Assembly: GCA_002304445.1 (NCBI GenBank)
Contig: NEVA01000003.1
Span: 1-64,000, forward strand
From: Opitutia bacterium Tous-C4FEB
Lineage (GTDB): Bacteria; Verrucomicrobiota; Verrucomicrobiia; Opitutales; Opitutaceae
Reading direction: 5' to 3'
Length of the DNA: 64,000 bases
Shown: one piece after another, positions 63,854-64,000 of the stretch
Layout: each line of letters opens with the position of its first letter
Numbering within the stretch: position 1 is the first letter of the stretch
Position numbers and translations under genes: made by a program
Notes under the pieces: generated by a model
Told to the model about the DNA's origin: nothing
Databases searched by the model: none
The model's input: the letters and a program-made list of their open reading frames with translations, nothing else

Positions 63854-64000
63854 CTAGTCCTCGAGCGTTTCGAGCTCGACCCGTCCGGCGCGCTTCTCGA
63901 CCGGACCGCGCTTATGCTGCGCCTTGGTTGTCGGGAAGGAGCTGTTGCTGAAGGGCGCCGGCTCCCGTTTTTCTTTGCCGACGAGATCGAAATAGATCGG
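63854..64000 (-). CDS. C-terminal end of an unidentified protein, cut by the window edge
   Basis: The last 48 codons of a minus-strand frame are present and continue beyond position 64000. The sequence PIYFDLVGKE is followed by a Lys/Arg/Pro-rich tail and ends ELETLED. I do not recognise the family from so short a tail. It is immediately upstream of fmt on the same strand, so the two are probably co-transcribed. Confidence 0.6.
   Translation of the reverse strand, partial: PIYFDLVGKEKREPAPFSNSSFPTTKAQHKRGPVEKRAGRVELETLED

Overview
The window is a high-GC bacterial chromosome segment, most likely from a Verrucomicrobiota member close to the Opitutaceae. This is inferred from the general style of the proteins and the gene mix: a Gram-negative envelope (TolC, LpxL-type acyltransferase, heptosyltransferase-like GT9 enzymes), FtsH, a Lys/Ala-rich mini-protein and many Tat or Sec signal peptides. 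No rRNA or phylogenetic marker analysis could be run. Protein-coding genes are dense. I see no CRISPR array, prophage or integron.

Layout. 0.5-3.3 kb: a two-subunit molybdenum hydroxylase (isoquinoline 1-oxidoreductase type) with a clear terminator. 3.3-5.3 kb: three tRNA genes (Gln-CTG, Thr-TGT, Lys-CTT), a small unknown protein, an endonuclease/exonuclease/phosphatase-fold enzyme and tRNA-His. 5.4-8.8 kb: a ribose-type sugar ABC transporter (binding protein, ATPase, permease). 9-19.4 kb: single metabolic and envelope genes (ElyC/YdcF-like, M19 dipeptidase, TlpA-like thioredoxin, M32 carboxypeptidase, two 2-hydroxyacid dehydrogenases, thymidine kinase, lactonase). 19.4-20.8 kb: an intact IS1595-family insertion sequence with perfect 27-bp inverted repeats and an 8-bp target duplication, inserted exactly at the start codon of a response-regulator gene. 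20.9-26.3 kb: hflX, then a minus-strand peptide ABC unit (permease C, ATPases D and F) coupled to a Dabb protein and a metallophosphatase. 26.5-32.1 kb: Gfo/Idh/MocA oxidoreductase plus MFS transporter, a frameshifted CXXCH protein, a cupin and a zinc alcohol dehydrogenase.

32.2-47.7 kb is housekeeping: argS, two membrane proteins, a TolC-family protein and a long minus-strand series (GT9, serS, tilS, ftsH, a eukaryotic-like UDP-glucose dehydrogenase, a PpiD-like foldase). At 47.8-49.8 kb one reading frame fuses an LpxL-type lipid A acyltransferase to a heptosyltransferase-like GT9 enzyme, divergent from the separate GT9 gene. A second peptide ABC ATPase pair (D, F) follows, then a strong hairpin and a clearly decayed membrane-protein gene.

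52.9-64 kb is a minus-strand core block: trmL, thrB, smpB, rpoZ, ggt, a very short Lys/Ala-rich protein, an aminotransferase, a ribbon-helix-helix-like protein, a HAD phosphatase, an unknown secreted protein, secG, parB, a LysM protein, fmt and the end of one more gene cut by the window edge.

The most notable points are the acyltransferase-glycosyltransferase fusion, the animal-type UDP-glucose dehydrogenase, the precise IS insertion, the 28-residue basic protein with its own terminator, and several decaying genes (12.7-13.0, 29.3-30.6 and 51.9-52.9 kb).
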